Positions 15,834 through 24,163 of a stretch of 44,268 nucleotides of DNA are shown here, piece by piece. How positions within the stretch are numbered: position 1 is the first letter of the stretch; each line of letters opens with the position of its first letter. Source of the stretch: an uncultured Oscillibacter sp. (GTDB lineage: Bacteria > Bacillota > Clostridia > Oscillospirales > Oscillospiraceae); NCBI GenBank assembly GCA_910583695.1, contig CAJTZL010000019.1, positions 1 through 44,268 on the forward strand, given 5' to 3'. Made by a program: the position numbers and the translations under genes. The notes beneath the pieces are model-generated. The model had not been told where the DNA came from and made no database searches. It worked only from the letters and a program-made list of their open reading frames with translations.

Positions 15834-16406
15834 TCAGCTTTCGCTGGCTTCATACTCCAGGTGGACGGAATCCAGTCCGCAGTCCTCTTCTTCCGCCGGG
15901 TGGAAGTTGGAGATGTAAAGAGAGGGATACATGGAAAACGTCACCTCGGGGTTGAGAAACGTACCGGTCTCGTACTCCTCCCTGGTGATGATATCGTAAC
16001 GGGACATCTTGACCTCAAAGACATAGGTCTCCCCTACCTCCAGATGTTTCGTAAGCTCTCCGGTATCAATGGTAAAGGGTGTGCTCTGGAACAGGCTGAC
16101 CACCGCCATGCGCGACGTTTCATAGTCCGTCACATAGTTGGGAATCAGATCCCGCACCGTGGCCGTAAAATCGCCCTTGACTTTGACCGTCACCGTGTCG
16201 GGGGACTTCTCCTGCTGTTCCTCGAGATACTGGATATCCGCCTGGAGGGCGGCCAGCTCCTGTTCCCGCTGCTCCTCAAGCTCCCGGAGCTCCGCCCGGA
16301 GGGCATCCCTCTCCTGGATTATCGCGTCATAGTCCTCTTTCGATACGCCGCCGCATCCGGACAGCAGCAGGGCCAGGAGCATAACCGCGCCTGCAATTCG
16401 TTTCAT
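15834..16406 (-). CDS. Uncharacterised lipoprotein with coiled coil, between gyrB and gyrA
   Basis: A 190-aa protein. MKRIAGAVMLLALLLSGCGG is a lipoprotein signal with lipobox LSGC. Residues about 25-65 are a charged coiled coil (ERDALRAELRELEEQREQEL). The C-terminal part (VTVKVKGDFTATVRDLIPN ... VFEVKMSRYDIITREEY) looks like a beta-rich extracellular domain; family not recognised. The start at 16406 is set by GAGGAGG and the signal peptide. It is inserted between gyrB (10-bp gap) and gyrA (26-bp gap), so a surface lipoprotein is made from the gyrase transcript; why is unknown. Confidence 0.8.
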   Translation of the reverse strand: MKRIAGAVMLLALLLSGCGGVSKEDYDAIIQERDALRAELRELEEQREQELAALQADIQYLEEQQEKSPDTVTVKVKGDFTATVRDLIPNYVTDYETSRMAVVSLFQSTPFTIDTGELTKHLEVGETYVFEVKMSRYDIITREEYETGTFLNPEVTFSMYPSLYISNFHPAEEEDCGLDSVHLEYEASES

Positions 16407-16416
16407 GGCCGCCTCC

Positions 16417-18366
16417 TCAGTAGTCCAGGTTGACCACATACTGAGCGTTCTTCTCGATGAACTCCTTTCGGGGCTCCACCTTCTCCCCCATGAGGATGGT
16501 AAAGGTCTCGTCCGCCTTCACCGCGTCGTCCAGGGTAATCCGCCGGAGGGTCCGGGTGGCGGGGTCCATGGTGGTCTCCCACAGCTCCTGGGGATTCATC
16601 TCGCCCAGGCCCTTGAACCGGCTGATGTCCACCTTGGCGTTGGGGTTCCCTGCCCGGAGCTCCGCAGAGACGCGTTCCCGTTCCGGTTCGTCGTAGGCAA
16701 CCCGCGTGGTCTTGCCTCGGGTGAGCTTGAAGAGGGGCGGCACGGCGGAATAGACGTAGCCCTGCTCAATGAGAGGCCGCATAAAGCGGAAGAAGAAGGT
16801 CAGAAGCAGGGTACGGATATGGCTTCCGTCCACGTCGGCGTCCGCCATGATGATGACTTTGTGGTACCGGAGCTTGTTGGCGTCAAACTCCTCCCCGATG
16901 CCCGCTCCCAGGGCGGTGATGACGGGTTGGAGCTTGTCGTTTCCATAGACCTTGTCCGCCCGGGCCTTTTCCACGTTCAGCATCTTTCCCCAAAGGGGAA
17001 GAATGGCCTGAAACCGGGAGTCCCGTCCCTGGGTGGCGGAGCCTCCGGCGGAGTCGCCCTCGACGATATACAATTCCGTCAGCTCCGGATTGTTCTCGTT
17101 GCAGTCCCGGAGCTTGTCGGGCATGGCCGCACCTCCCAGGGCGGTCTTGCGGCGGATGGACTCCCGGGCCTTCTTGGCGGCCTCCCGGGCTCGGGAGGCG
17201 GTGAGGGCCTTGTCCAGGATCATCCGGCCCACCTGGGGGTTTTCCTCCAGGAAGGTATCCAGCTTTTCCGTCACGATGTTGTTTACCAGGGTCCGGATTT
17301 CGCTGTTGCCCAGCTTGGCCTTGGTCTGGCCCTCGAACTGGGCGTCGGTGAGCTTCACGGAGATGACGCAGGTGAGGCCCTCCCGGCAGTCCTCGCCGGA
17401 GACCTTCTCATCGTCCTTCAGCAGCTTGATTTTTCGGCCATAGCTGTTCAGCACGGTGGTCAAGGCCCGCTTGAAGCCCTCCTCGTGCATGCCTCCCTCC
17501 GGGGTGTGGACGTTGTTGGCAAAGGAGAGGATGGTTTCGCTGTAGCCGTCGTTGTACTGTAAGGCCACCTCGGCAACAGAGTCCTCCCGCTGGCCGGACA
17601 TATAGATCACGCCGGGGTGGAGGGCGTCCTTGCTCTTGTTGAGCCAGGTGACAAACTCTCGGATGCCCCCCTCGTAGCACATGGAGTCCTGCTGTTCCTT
17701 CCCGGGGCGGAGGTCCACGGTGTTGATGCGGAGCCCGGCGTTGAGGAAGGCCTCCTCCCGCATGCGGGTGTGGAGGGTGTCATAGCTGTAGGTGGTGTCC
17801 TCGAACATCTCCGGGTCCGGCTTGAAGGTGACGGTGGTGCCGGTGTGGTCCGTTTTGCCCACAATTTTCATCTCCTGGGTGATCTGCCCCCGGGAGAACT
17901 TCATCTCGTAAATCTCACCGTTCTTGTGGACCTGAACCGTCAGCCACTCGGAAAGGGCGTTGACCACCGACGCGCCCACGCCGTGGAGGCCGCCGGAGAC
18001 CTTGTAGCCCCCGCCGCCGAACTTGCCTCCGGCGTGGAGGATGGTATAGACCACTTCCAGGGCGGGCTTGCCGGTCTGGGCCTGGATGTCCACGGGGATG
18101 CCCCGGCCGTTGTCCACCACGGTGATGGTGTCCCCTGGGTTAATCTGGACCAGGATTTCCGTGCAAAAGCCCGCCAGGGCCTCGTCAATGGCGTTGTCCA
18201 CGATTTCATAGACCAGATGGTGGAGTCCCGAGGCGGAGGTGGAGCCGATATACATGCCGGGCCGCTTCCGCACGGCCTCCAGGCCCTCCAGGACTTGGAT
18301 TTCCGACGCGTCGTATTCATTGGACGCGTCGACGGCGGTAGAATTTAAGATTTCATTGTCTGCCAT
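16417..18366 (-). CDS. gyrB: DNA gyrase subunit B
   Basis: A 649-aa ATPase subunit of gyrase. The GHKL ATP site is visible in VYEIVDNAIDEALAGF, TVVDNGRGIPV and GLHGVGASVVNALS; the transducer domain follows; the TOPRIM metal site has EGDSAGGSATQGRD and DADVDGSHIRTLLLTF; the C-terminal tail contains RFKGLGEMNPQELWETTM. The ATG at 18366 is chosen because AAGGAGA precedes it; an ATG 18 nt further upstream lacks a site. In the TOPRIM quinolone pocket the sequence is ILPLWGKML, with Trp459 where E. coli has Lys447 and B. subtilis Arg. Confidence 0.97.
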   Translation of the reverse strand: MADNEILNSTAVDASNEYDASEIQVLEGLEAVRKRPGMYIGSTSASGLHHLVYEIVDNAIDEALAGFCTEILVQINPGDTITVVDNGRGIPVDIQAQTGKPALEVVYTILHAGGKFGGGGYKVSGGLHGVGASVVNALSEWLTVQVHKNGEIYEMKFSRGQITQEMKIVGKTDHTGTTVTFKPDPEMFEDTTYSYDTLHTRMREEAFLNAGLRINTVDLRPGKEQQDSMCYEGGIREFVTWLNKSKDALHPGVIYMSGQREDSVAEVALQYNDGYSETILSFANNVHTPEGGMHEEGFKRALTTVLNSYGRKIKLLKDDEKVSGEDCREGLTCVISVKLTDAQFEGQTKAKLGNSEIRTLVNNIVTEKLDTFLEENPQVGRMILDKALTASRAREAAKKARESIRRKTALGGAAMPDKLRDCNENNPELTELYIVEGDSAGGSATQGRDSRFQAILPLWGKMLNVEKARADKVYGNDKLQPVITALGAGIGEEFDANKLRYHKVIIMADADVDGSHIRTLLLTFFFRFMRPLIEQGYVYSAVPPLFKLTRGKTTRVAYDEPERERVSAELRAGNPNAKVDISRFKGLGEMNPQELWETTMDPATRTLRRITLDDAVKADETFTILMGEKVEPRKEFIEKNAQYVVNLDY

Positions 18367-18494
18367 AAACGTTCTCCTTTCCATGCTCAGAGCGGAAAAA
18401 GCCGGTATAGAGGGGCAGAGCCGTCTATCACGCCTTTCCCCGCTCCGGATAAATAATTGGAATCGTTCTCCTCAAAGCCGCATAGGCTGTCCCA

Positions 18495-18932
18495 TCAAGC
18501 CTCCGTCCCCCCTGAAGGGCGGAGCTTGGCCCAGGCCCGGTAAGCAAGCCGCCCGGCCAGCACCCCCAGCAGGAGATACGCCGCCGCGACGCTGAAAATC
18601 ATTGCATACAAGCCCAGATTGCTGTAAATCAAGAGGTTTTGATGAATCAGCGGGATATAGACCTCTCTTTGGTCCACCAGCCTGTCCAGCACATCCGACA
18701 GGCAAATCAGAAAAAAGGGCACTCCCGCCGCCAGAGCGCACAGCACCGGAAACCGGACGGACCGTTTCCGTTTGCAGAGCAGAACACCCTGCACCAGCAT
18801 CCCCAGCAGGAAAAGGCCCGCTGCCAAGACCATGGCCATGGGGCTGATGTCAAAGCAGGCAATCGGATAAATATAAAAGGACAACAGGTTCATCAGGCTG
18901 TGCAAAAGGGTCGTCGGCACCGTCATGGCCAT
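18495..18932 (-). CDS. Uncharacterised small membrane protein upstream of gyrB
   Basis: A 145-aa protein with four hydrophobic segments (about 5-25, 28-47, 58-78, 100-128) and little outside the membrane apart from a central acidic loop (SDVLDRLVDQREVYIPL). No family recognised. The start at 18932 (MAMTVPTT) has AAGGAGA 8 nt upstream; a GTG 18 nt upstream would place that site inside the gene. It sits 15 bp after remB and 128 bp before gyrB on the same strand, an addition to the conserved origin cluster. Confidence 0.7.
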   Translation of the reverse strand: MAMTVPTTLLHSLMNLLSFYIYPIACFDISPMAMVLAAGLFLLGMLVQGVLLCKRKRSVRFPVLCALAAGVPFFLICLSDVLDRLVDQREVYIPLIHQNLLIYSNLGLYAMIFSVAAAYLLLGVLAGRLAYRAWAKLRPSGGTEA

Positions 18933-18946
18933 CAGGTTCTCCTTTC

Positions 18947-19210
18947 TCACTCCAGCCGCCCGCTCTCCGCCCGCTTCCGCAGGACGGACGCGCTCAGCTG
19001 GCTCAAATAGACGATCTGCTCGTGATAGGGGTGATCGCAGACCACGAAGGACCTGGGCAGGTCCCCGGAGATGTCCAGCACCACCCCCTCCTTCTCGGCG
19101 GCGGCCAGGTAGTCCCGGGTCCGCTTCTCATAGCTGCATTTGTCCAGATCAAAAATGCCGATGATCCGGCTCTGGGGGATGATCTCGTTTTGCCCTAAGT
19201 GCAGATACAT
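18947..19210 (-). CDS. remB: RemB/YaaB extracellular-matrix regulator family protein
   Basis: An 87-aa protein. MYLHLGQNEIIPQSRIIGIFDLDKCSY is the DUF370-type fold of B. subtilis RemB (YaaB), and the position between recF and gyrB is exactly that of yaaB. In B. subtilis RemA is a DNA-binding activator of biofilm matrix operons; RemB has a related role. A strand-plus-helix C-terminus (YLSQLSASVLRKRAESG) follows. It begins 3 nt after the stop of the preceding membrane-protein gene. Confidence 0.88.
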   Translation of the reverse strand: MYLHLGQNEIIPQSRIIGIFDLDKCSYEKRTRDYLAAAEKEGVVLDISGDLPRSFVVCDHPYHEQIVYLSQLSASVLRKRAESGRLE

Positions 19211-19212
19211 GC

Positions 19213-19767
19213 TTACCCCTCATCCTTCCAAAGGCCGTCCCGGAGCCAGGCAAACCAGCGGCGGTGAATCTCGCTTCTTTGGGCCCGTTCGTTGTCCCAG
19301 TTTTCATAGGTCTTTCCCCTCTTGGGGGAATAGAGCTTGTAATACGCCCCCTCCTCCGGGCCCTCCTGAAGATAAAAGATACCCTCCTCCTCTCGCCAGC
19401 CCGCAAAGACAACAGACCCGCCCTCATCAAATAAGGCGCTGACAGTCAGGGACTCCACGCTCTCCGGGTCCAGGTATTTCCCCGCCGCCGCCGCCAAGCC
19501 GGAATCCTCCCAGGCGCGGACATCTCCGTTTTCCCCGCTCTCCACAAGCGCCCGGACGGAAGGGACCGCAAGCAGCTCCGCCAGCATGCTCCTGTCCTCC
19601 TCCGTAATGGAGACCTCCGGCGTTTGGCGGAGAATCTTCTCCGTGTCCTTGGAGGTGATGGAAAGCTCGTCGCAGGGATAGCGGAGCTCCATGCAGACCT
19701 CCAGTCCCAGCAGGACCAGGAACAGGACCACTAAAACTCTCTTACCCATTCTCTTCCAATCCATCAC
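19213..19767 (-). CDS. Uncharacterised membrane-anchored protein between recF and remB
   Basis: A 184-aa protein with one N-terminal membrane segment (RVLVVLFLVLLGLEVCMEL, about 9-27) and an extracytoplasmic domain containing helices (ITSKDTEKILRQTPEV) and a later strand region (SVVFAGWREEEGIFYLQ). No family is recognised. Its start overlaps the recF stop by 4 nt, giving translational coupling. Like the proteins at 18495 and 15834 it is an envelope protein built into the replication operon. Confidence 0.75.
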   Translation of the reverse strand: MMDWKRMGKRVLVVLFLVLLGLEVCMELRYPCDELSITSKDTEKILRQTPEVSITEEDRSMLAELLAVPSVRALVESGENGDVRAWEDSGLAAAAGKYLDPESVESLTVSALFDEGGSVVFAGWREEEGIFYLQEGPEEGAYYKLYSPKRGKTYENWDNERAQRSEIHRRWFAWLRDGLWKDEG

Positions 19768-20867
19768 GAAATTCTCCCCTGTTCCACGTGAAACACCCTG
19801 CCCCCCAGGAGGCTGGGCAATCGGTCCTCCTCACAGCAGGTAATAAACACCTGCCCTCCCGCGATGCGGTTCAGGACGAACTCCTGCCGCCGGGGGTCCA
19901 GCTCCGAGAGCACGTCGTCCAGCAGCAGCACCGGGTACTCTCCCGCGGCGTTTTTATAAATCTCCCGCTCCGCCAGCTTCAGCGCCAGGGCGGCGGTCCG
20001 GGTCTGGCCCTGGGAGGCGTACTGCTTTGCGTCCCGGCCGTCAATGGACACGGAAACGTCGTCCTTATGGGGCCCGGAGAGGCAGAGCCGGGAGGAGAGC
20101 TCCGCCTCCTTGTGGCTGTCCATGTGCCGCCGGAGCTGTTCCTTTACAATCTCAGGAGCCGCCCCGGAGTCCTCCACGGAGGAAACCGTCTGATACCGGA
20201 GCTCCAGCGCCTCCCTGCCCCCGGAGCATTCCCGGTGGTGGACGGCGGCATACTCCGCCAGACGGAGGCAGAAGGAGTGCCGGTAATGAATCAGCGCGGC
20301 CCCCAGGCGGATCAGCTGCTCATTGAACTCCGGCAGGGCCTCCAGCAGGTCCGGCCGCTGGTCGTAGTCCCGAAGGATGCGGGTTTTCTGCTCCCTTGCC
20401 CGCTCATAGCCCGCCAGGGCGGCGGCATATCGGGGCCGGAGCTGACAGAGGGCGGTATCCAGGAAGCGCCGCCGGGCGGCGGCCCCCTCCCGGATGAGGT
20501 TGAGATCTTCCGGCTGGAAGAGAACCGTGTGATACACGTCCCCCAGGGCGGCGTTGGTCTTGACCGGCACCTGATTCACGGTGATCTTCCGCCTCCGGCC
20601 CCGGAAGAGGTCCGCCCGGACTTGAAATTCCCGTCCCCGGGAGTCCGCCCGGACCTGAAGCCGGGCGGATTCCTCCGAAAAGCCGATCATCTCCCGGTCC
20701 GTCCGGGCCCGGGGGGACTTCCCCCGGGAGAGGTAGACCAGGGCCTCCAGGAGATTGGTCTTCCCCTGGGCATTTTCGCCGCAGATGACGTTGCACCGGG
20801 GGTCAAAGTCCGCTGCTTCCTTCCCATAGTTCCGGAAGCCCTCCAGCTCCAGCCGGTCAATTCGCAT
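19764..20867 (-). CDS. recF: DNA replication and repair protein RecF
   Basis: A 367-aa SMC-like ATPase that loads RecA at gapped DNA with RecO and RecR. Walker A is NVICGENAQGKTNLLEAL; the signature region is QYASQGQTRTAALALKLAE; Walker B with the catalytic acid is YPVLLLDDVLSELD, followed by QVFITCCEED. Length is typical. The start overlaps yaaA by 11 nt, as is common in Firmicutes. The last residues overlap the following membrane-protein start. Confidence 0.97.
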   Translation of the reverse strand: MRIDRLELEGFRNYGKEAADFDPRCNVICGENAQGKTNLLEALVYLSRGKSPRARTDREMIGFSEESARLQVRADSRGREFQVRADLFRGRRRKITVNQVPVKTNAALGDVYHTVLFQPEDLNLIREGAAARRRFLDTALCQLRPRYAAALAGYERAREQKTRILRDYDQRPDLLEALPEFNEQLIRLGAALIHYRHSFCLRLAEYAAVHHRECSGGREALELRYQTVSSVEDSGAAPEIVKEQLRRHMDSHKEAELSSRLCLSGPHKDDVSVSIDGRDAKQYASQGQTRTAALALKLAEREIYKNAAGEYPVLLLDDVLSELDPRRQEFVLNRIAGGQVFITCCEEDRLPSLLGGRVFHVEQGRIS

Positions 20868-21072
20868 AGCGGACGGTCAGCGTCTCTCCGGCGAAGAGCA
20901 CCTGATCTCCGGGACGAATCTTCCTTCCCCGCTGGAGGCAGTCCTCCCCGTTCACCCGGGCCTCCCCGGCCTGGATGCGCTCCTTGGCCTCGCCGCCGGT
21001 CTCCACCAGTCCCGCGAATTTCAAAAGGTCCTGGAGCTTGATGAACTCCGTGGTAATCGTCACGTCTCTCAT
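20857..21072 (-). CDS. yaaA: S4-domain RNA-binding protein YaaA
   Basis: A 71-aa protein consisting of a single S4 fold: ITTEFIKLQDLLKFAGLVETGGEAKERI followed by EARVNGEDCLQRGRKIRPGD. The same protein sits between dnaN and recF in B. subtilis and most Firmicutes. It is thought to bind structured RNA or ribosomes; its cellular role is poorly defined. It begins 13 nt after dnaN and overlaps recF. Confidence 0.93.
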   Translation of the reverse strand: MRDVTITTEFIKLQDLLKFAGLVETGGEAKERIQAGEARVNGEDCLQRGRKIRPGDQVLFAGETLTVRYAN

Positions 21073-21085
21073 ACTGCCTCCCGCC

Positions 21086-22201
21086 TCAGTCGGCGTTCTT
21101 CAGGCGCACAGGCAGGACCATGTAGAGGAAATGGTCCTTTCCGTCCGCAGGAATCAGAATGGCTGGAGACACGCCGGTGTTCAGCTCGATACGCACCGTG
21201 TCTGCCGGAGCATACCGAAGGGCATCCATGAGGTAGCGGTTATTGAAGCCGATTTCCAGGCCGTCCCCGTCTCCCTCCAGGCGGCAGACGTCCTTGGCCT
21301 CACCGTTGCCGGTTTTGGCGGAGAGGAGGACCCGTCCCTCCTCAAAAATACAGCGCACCGGGCTTTTCAGCTTGTCGGAGATGACCACCGACACCCGGTC
21401 GATGCTTTCCATCAGGGCCTTGGCCTCCACGGTGACGGCAATGGGGTTCTTTTTGGGAATGGCGTTTCGGTAGTCCAGGAACTCCCCCTCCAGGCGACGG
21501 CAGATGAGCTCCACGTCTCCCACGGTAAAGAGGATATGCCGCTTGCCCAGGGTGATCTCCGCCAGATCCTCCACGTCCCCGCAGATGCCCTTGACCTCGT
21601 TCAGGGCGGACCCGGGGGCCACGAAGGAGAAAGCGCCTCCCTCCAGCTTTTCCAGAGGCTCCTTCCGCACCGCCAGCCGGAAGCCGTCCACGGCGGCCAT
21701 GGTCAGGCCCCCCTCTCCGATTTCAAAGAGGGCGCCGGTGTGGACCGGGCGGCTTTCGTTGGTGGAGACGGCAAAGGCCACCTCCTCAATCATGGCCCGA
21801 AGGACCTTCCGCTGGATGCAGACGGCATACTCGTCCTCCACCTCCGGAAGATCCGGATAGTCCGCGGCGGAGAGGCCGGGAATTTCGAAGTCCGCGTCAC
21901 CGCAGCGGAGGCGGACCTGCAGCTTTTCATTGGCGGTGAAGGTGACGGCATCATCGGGCATCCGCCGGATGATGTCTCCGAACAGCCGGGCGTTCAGGAC
22001 GATTTCACCCGGTTCCTCCACCCCGGCGGAGATCTTGGCCCGGATGCCGGTCTGCATGTTGTAGCCGGAGACGGTCAATCCTCCCTCCCCGGCGTGGAGG
22101 AGCAGTCCCTCCAGGGCGGGAATGGAGCTTTTCTGGGCGGCGGCACGGCTGGTGACGGAGATGGCGTTTTGGAGCAGGGCTTTTTCACAGCTGAATTTCA
22201 T
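21086..22201 (-). CDS. dnaN: DNA polymerase III beta subunit (sliding clamp)
   Basis: A 371-aa clamp that encircles DNA and tethers polymerase III. It opens MKFSCEKALLQNAISVTSRA, the conserved start of the family, with three repeated domains and the C-terminal LNTGVSPAILIPADG ... YMVLPVRL that forms the partner-binding pocket. The ATG at 22201 has AAGGAGG upstream; the longer frame extends into the origin region and is rejected. First gene downstream of oriC in the leftward cluster. Confidence 0.97.
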   Translation of the reverse strand: MKFSCEKALLQNAISVTSRAAAQKSSIPALEGLLLHAGEGGLTVSGYNMQTGIRAKISAGVEEPGEIVLNARLFGDIIRRMPDDAVTFTANEKLQVRLRCGDADFEIPGLSAADYPDLPEVEDEYAVCIQRKVLRAMIEEVAFAVSTNESRPVHTGALFEIGEGGLTMAAVDGFRLAVRKEPLEKLEGGAFSFVAPGSALNEVKGICGDVEDLAEITLGKRHILFTVGDVELICRRLEGEFLDYRNAIPKKNPIAVTVEAKALMESIDRVSVVISDKLKSPVRCIFEEGRVLLSAKTGNGEAKDVCRLEGDGDGLEIGFNNRYLMDALRYAPADTVRIELNTGVSPAILIPADGKDHFLYMVLPVRLKNAD

Positions 22202-22695
22202 AAGGAAACCTCCTTGCGCCCAGGGGCGCGGAAATAGGGAAGAGACGGGGGCTCTTGTCCGGAAGGGCGAAAGCCGGTCTTTTTTAAAAAGAAAAGAAAT
22301 GATTTTAGAAGCAGTAGCCGTAGGGGGGCGGTTTTGTGGAAAAAGGGAAGAATCCCAGGAATGGCAGGCCTTTCCGCCTCCACAGCCCGCTGTTGAAAAG
22401 CGGAGGGGTTCTCCACGGTCTTTGTCGAAGGAAATCTTATCCACAGAGAAGTTTTCCTTTTCCACCGGAATTGTGGAAAAATGTCCCTTGAAGAGGGTTC
22501 TGTGGATTTTTTGAAAATGGTGGTTTTAGGGTGGGAAACCGCCCTTTCTTAGCGAGGGGGGGGGCACCCTTGTAAGAACCTTTTCTCAGAGCTCCCTGCC
22601 TGCCGCTGGGAGAAGCGGGACTTATGCGGTCTCTTGGAAGGGATGCTCCCGGGAGAGCGGTCCGTATAAAACGGGAGGCGCGTTCCGGCAGGGAT
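22202..22695. other. oriC: Chromosomal replication origin (oriC), dnaA-dnaN spacer
   Basis: The 494-bp spacer holds, left to right on the plus strand: an AT-rich run (22279-22310); a DnaA-trio-like run TAG AAG CAG TAG CCG TAG (22306-22323); a GC block (22323-22331); and DnaA boxes at 22335-22343 (TGTGGAAAA), 22437-22445 (TTATCCACA, perfect), 22458-22466 (TTTTCCACC, one mismatch), 22472-22480 (TGTGGAAAA) and 22501-22509 (TGTGGATTT). This order of unwinding region, trios, GC block and boxes is that of the B. subtilis basal unwinding system. Gene strand bias also switches around here. Nothing coding is seen. The remainder (22510-22695) shows no clear signal. Confidence 0.85.
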
Positions 22696-24015
22696 TCAGT
22701 GCCGGGAGGTAATGTTGGTTTTCAGTTCCTTCACCATCTCCGCGAAGGCGGGGTCCTTTTTCATTTTCTGCTCCACCTGCCGGATGGAATGGATAACGGT
22801 GGAGTGGTCCCGGTTGTCGAAGAGCTGGCCGATGTTATCCTGGGATAGGTTCGTCATGACCCGGATCAGGTACATGGAAATCTGGCGGGCCTCCACGGCG
22901 GCCCGGACTCTCTGCTGGCCCTTCACCACGGATTCCTCCAGCTGGTAGTACCGGCTGACGTAGGACAAAATGCCCTCCGGGGTGGGGATGTACTCGTTGC
23001 TGCCCTTGAGGATGTCCTGCATGGCCCGGTTTACGGTGTCCTCGTCGGTCTCCTTGTCCAGGAGCTGCTTGTAGGCCAGCACCTTGTTGACGGTGCCCTC
23101 CAGCTGGCGGACGTTGGCCGTGACCTTCTGAGCGATCATGACGGCAATTTTATCCGGCAGGTCCATGCCCAGGAGGGCGGCCTTGTTTTTCACGATGGCA
23201 AGCCGGGTCTCGAAGTCCGGCGGCGTCACGTCCGCCAGCAGGCCCCACTCGAAGCGGGTCCGCAGCCGGTCGTCCAGCAGGGTCATCTCGGAGGGGGGCC
23301 GGTCGGAGGTCAGGACGATCTGCCGCCCGGACTCGTAGAGAGTGTTGAAGGTATGGAAGAACTCGTTCTGCACCTGCTCCTTGCCCGCCACGAACTGCAC
23401 GTCGTCCACCAGAAGAAGGTCCGCCTCCCGGTACTTGGCCCGGAACTCGCTGCCCCGGTTGGCCCGGACCAGTTCCACGAACTCGTTGATAAACTCGTCG
23501 CCTTTGATGTAGACGATTTTGGAGGCGGGGTCGTTTTTCCGTATGACATTGGCAATGGCGTAGAGCAGGTGGGTCTTCCCCAGGCCGGAGTCCCCGTAGA
23601 TGAGGAGGGGATTGTAGTTCTGGGCCGGGTGCTCCGCCACGGCCATGGAGGCGGCGTGGGCCAGCTTGTTGGAGGGGCCCACCACGAAGTTGTCAAAGGT
23701 GAACTCCGCGTAGGTGAAGCGGTCCGCCTGCCGTTTCGGGGCCGCGCCGCCCTGGAACTCCAGAAGGCCCGCGTCGTCCAGAATTTTCACCTCGAAGTCG
23801 GTGGAGAAAATGTCGTGGAGGGCGGCTTTGATGTTGCTGAGAAACAGGGACTCCAGATATCCCCTTTTGAAATCGCTGGCGCAGTGGAGGTAGCAGGTAT
23901 TGCCTTTGATGTCCACGATGCAGAGCTCGTCGAACCAGGTGGAAATGGTGGTCTCGGAGAGCGTCCCCCGAAGCTGGCGCAGAACATTCTCCCAAATGTC
24001 GGTGACGGAATTCAA
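22696..24015 (-). CDS. dnaA: Chromosomal replication initiator DnaA
   Basis: A 439-aa AAA+ initiator that binds DnaA boxes and opens oriC. Domain I (1-80) has WENVLRQLRGTLSETTISTWF; domain III has Walker A GDSGLGKTHLL (141-151) and Walker B LLLVDDVQF; domain IV has the DnaA signature around NRDHSTVIHSIRQVE. Domain II is short. The start is taken as TTG at 24013-24015 (LNSVTDIWENV), with AGAGGTG about 8 nt upstream; no ATG or GTG in frame is better placed, and the longer frame passes through the promoter. Confidence 0.95.
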   Translation of the reverse strand: MNSVTDIWENVLRQLRGTLSETTISTWFDELCIVDIKGNTCYLHCASDFKRGYLESLFLSNIKAALHDIFSTDFEVKILDDAGLLEFQGGAAPKRQADRFTYAEFTFDNFVVGPSNKLAHAASMAVAEHPAQNYNPLLIYGDSGLGKTHLLYAIANVIRKNDPASKIVYIKGDEFINEFVELVRANRGSEFRAKYREADLLLVDDVQFVAGKEQVQNEFFHTFNTLYESGRQIVLTSDRPPSEMTLLDDRLRTRFEWGLLADVTPPDFETRLAIVKNKAALLGMDLPDKIAVMIAQKVTANVRQLEGTVNKVLAYKQLLDKETDEDTVNRAMQDILKGSNEYIPTPEGILSYVSRYYQLEESVVKGQQRVRAAVEARQISMYLIRVMTNLSQDNIGQLFDNRDHSTVIHSIRQVEQKMKKDPAFAEMVKELKTNITSRH

Positions 24016-24043
24016 AAAGGAAACACCTCTCTTTTCTGTCTTG

Positions 24044-24052
24044 TGTGGAAAG
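24044..24052 (-). promoter_or_regulatory. DnaA-box-like site in the dnaA leader
   Basis: CTTTCCACA on the minus strand, two mismatches from TTATCCACA, between the dnaA promoter and start codon. A position suited to DnaA autoregulation, but a single weak match. Confidence 0.35.
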
Positions 24053-24070
24053 GGTAGAAAACATTTATTT

Positions 24071-24099
24071 ATTATAACAGAAAGAGGAACAAATGGCAA
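24071..24099 (-). promoter_or_regulatory. Sigma-A promoter of dnaA
   Basis: On the minus strand TTGCCA (24099-24094) and TATAAT (24076-24071) are 17 bp apart, in an AT-rich stretch. The TTG start of dnaA is about 55 nt downstream. Confidence 0.7.
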
Positions 24100-24163
24100 T
24101 ACATATTCTAATAATAAAGAGTGGGTTTTAAACATCCCCTGCCGGGGGGAGGGTTTTTTCCGG

